NCBI GenBank assembly: GCA_013202925.1
Contig: JABMRA010000027.1
Span: forward strand, 1-7,226
Length of the DNA: 7,226 bases
Reading direction: 5' to 3'
DNA from: Candidatus Omnitrophota bacterium
GTDB lineage: Bacteria > Omnitrophota > Gorgyraeia > Gorgyraeales > Gorgyraeaceae
Numbering within the stretch: position 1 is the first letter of the stretch; the number at the start of each line of letters is the position of its first letter. A program made the position numbers and the translations under genes. This document shows, piece by piece, positions 6,715 through 7,226 of this stretch. The notes below the pieces were generated by a model, which was given only the letters and a program-made list of their open reading frames with translations, was not told where the DNA came from and did not search any database.

Positions 6715-7226
6715 CTACAGGATCCTGACCTTCCGGCCTTCTATTTTCAGCTTACCTTCTACGAATAACTGGATCGCCCGCGGGTATATCTTGTGCTCTT
6801 CCTTGTGAACGGCCTCTGCAAGCGTCTCCTCTGTATCGTCCTCCATCACCATGACAGGTGCCTGCAGGACTATCGGGCCTGCGTCCATTGCCTCTGTCAC
6901 AAAATGCACTGTTGGCCCTGTCACCTTGACCCCGCATTCAAACGCATCCTTTATACCGTGCGTGCCCTTAAAAGACGGCAGAAGCGCGGGGTGTATGTTC
7001 AGGATCTTGTTCTTGTACGAATTTATAAAATCTGCTGACAGAAGCCTCATGTATCCGGCAAGCACTATTAGATCTATCTTCTCTTCTTTCAGTTTCTTCA
7101 GTATTGCTGATTCGATTTCTTTCTTTGATTTAAATGCCTTTCTCTCTGCTACAAATGTCCTGATCCCGGCCTTTTCCGCACGCCTTAACGCAAAGCAGTC
7201 CGCTACATCAGAGACAACAAGCCCCA
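6715..7226 (-). CDS. purN: Phosphoribosylglycinamide formyltransferase PurN, N-terminus cut by window edge
   Basis: PurN transfers a formyl group from 10-formyltetrahydrofolate to GAR to give FGAR, the substrate that the PurL complex uses next. It acts in the cytoplasm. From the right edge I read 169 residues ending at TAG (6715-6717). The frame runs open through the edge, so the GTG at 7065 is an internal Val, not the start. Motifs seen are VVSDVADCFALRRAEKAGI near the edge, AGYMRLLS, LNIHPALLPSFKG, VTGPTVHFV and MDAGPIV, then DTEETLAEAVHKEEHKIYPRA. Asn76, His78 and Asp114 (visible numbering) correspond to the E. coli catalytic trio Asn106, His108 and Asp144 with the same spacing. About 30 residues, including the ribonucleotide-phosphate loop, are therefore missing off the window. 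PurN reads in the same direction as purL but is separated from it by four other genes. The folate-type enzyme, rather than the formate-using PurT, is certain. Confidence 0.97.
   Translation of the reverse strand, partial: GLVVSDVADCFALRRAEKAGIRTFVAERKAFKSKKEIESAILKKLKEEKIDLIVLAGYMRLLSADFINSYKNKILNIHPALLPSFKGTHGIKDAFECGVKVTGPTVHFVTEAMDAGPIVLQAPVMVMEDDTEETLAEAVHKEEHKIYPRAIQLFVEGKLKIEGRKVRIL

Noticed and set aside
6793..7038. 81-residue plus-strand open frame within purN
   Set aside because: It is antisense to the conserved catalytic half of PurN. Its Cys and His content reflects reverse-complemented codons and does not indicate a zinc protein.
6715..7065. Reading purN as a complete short gene starting at the GTG at 7065
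   Set aside because: The frame continues upstream to the window edge with clear PurN sequence (VVSDVADCFALRRAEKAG), and the GTG encodes an internal Val before AGYMRLL.

Overview
The window carries six protein genes, four complete and two cut by the window edges. Nearly every base is coding or promoter. I see no RNA genes, mobile elements, CRISPR arrays or integrase sites. The organism looks like a Gram-negative-type (diderm) bacterium. It has a FtsB-like divisome protein, a lipoprotein with a lipobox, a 'small' PurL of the PurS/PurQ-dependent type, and mostly consensus sigma-70-like promoters with Shine-Dalgarno sites. Gene style and packing remind me of an uncultivated lineage such as Omnitrophota, but that is a weak inference and not shown by the sequence.

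Layout, left to right. Positions 1-1967 (minus) hold purL without its C-terminus. Positions 1968-2146 are a purL leader with a candidate promoter and a strong ribosome binding site. Positions 2147-2413 (minus) hold a small FtsB/DivIC-family division protein whose start overlaps the end of the enolase gene by 13 bases. Positions 2401-3687 (minus) hold enolase. Positions 3688-3820 are a compact divergent promoter region: two sigma-70 promoters back to back, with -35 boxes forming an inverted repeat 10 bp apart. Positions 3821-5464 (plus) hold a membrane AAA+ zinc metalloprotease of the FtsH family with almost no extracytoplasmic domain. Positions 5461-6708 (plus) hold an unrecognised lipoprotein, coupled to the protease by an ATGA overlap. 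Positions 6715-7226 (minus) hold purN without its first 30 or so residues, converging on the lipoprotein gene with a 6-bp gap.

The minus strand is housekeeping: purine synthesis steps 3 (PurN) and 4 (PurL), glycolysis (enolase) and cell division (FtsB). The plus strand is a two-gene membrane unit (protease plus lipoprotein) lying between the two purine genes. This unit is the most interesting part. The protease keeps all the ATPase and zinc-site residues I could check but lacks the periplasmic domain of ordinary FtsH. Its translationally coupled partner is an exported lipoprotein with Asp at +2, which in E. coli would keep it in the inner membrane, beside the protease. A role as partner, adaptor or regulator of the protease is a reasonable but untested hypothesis.
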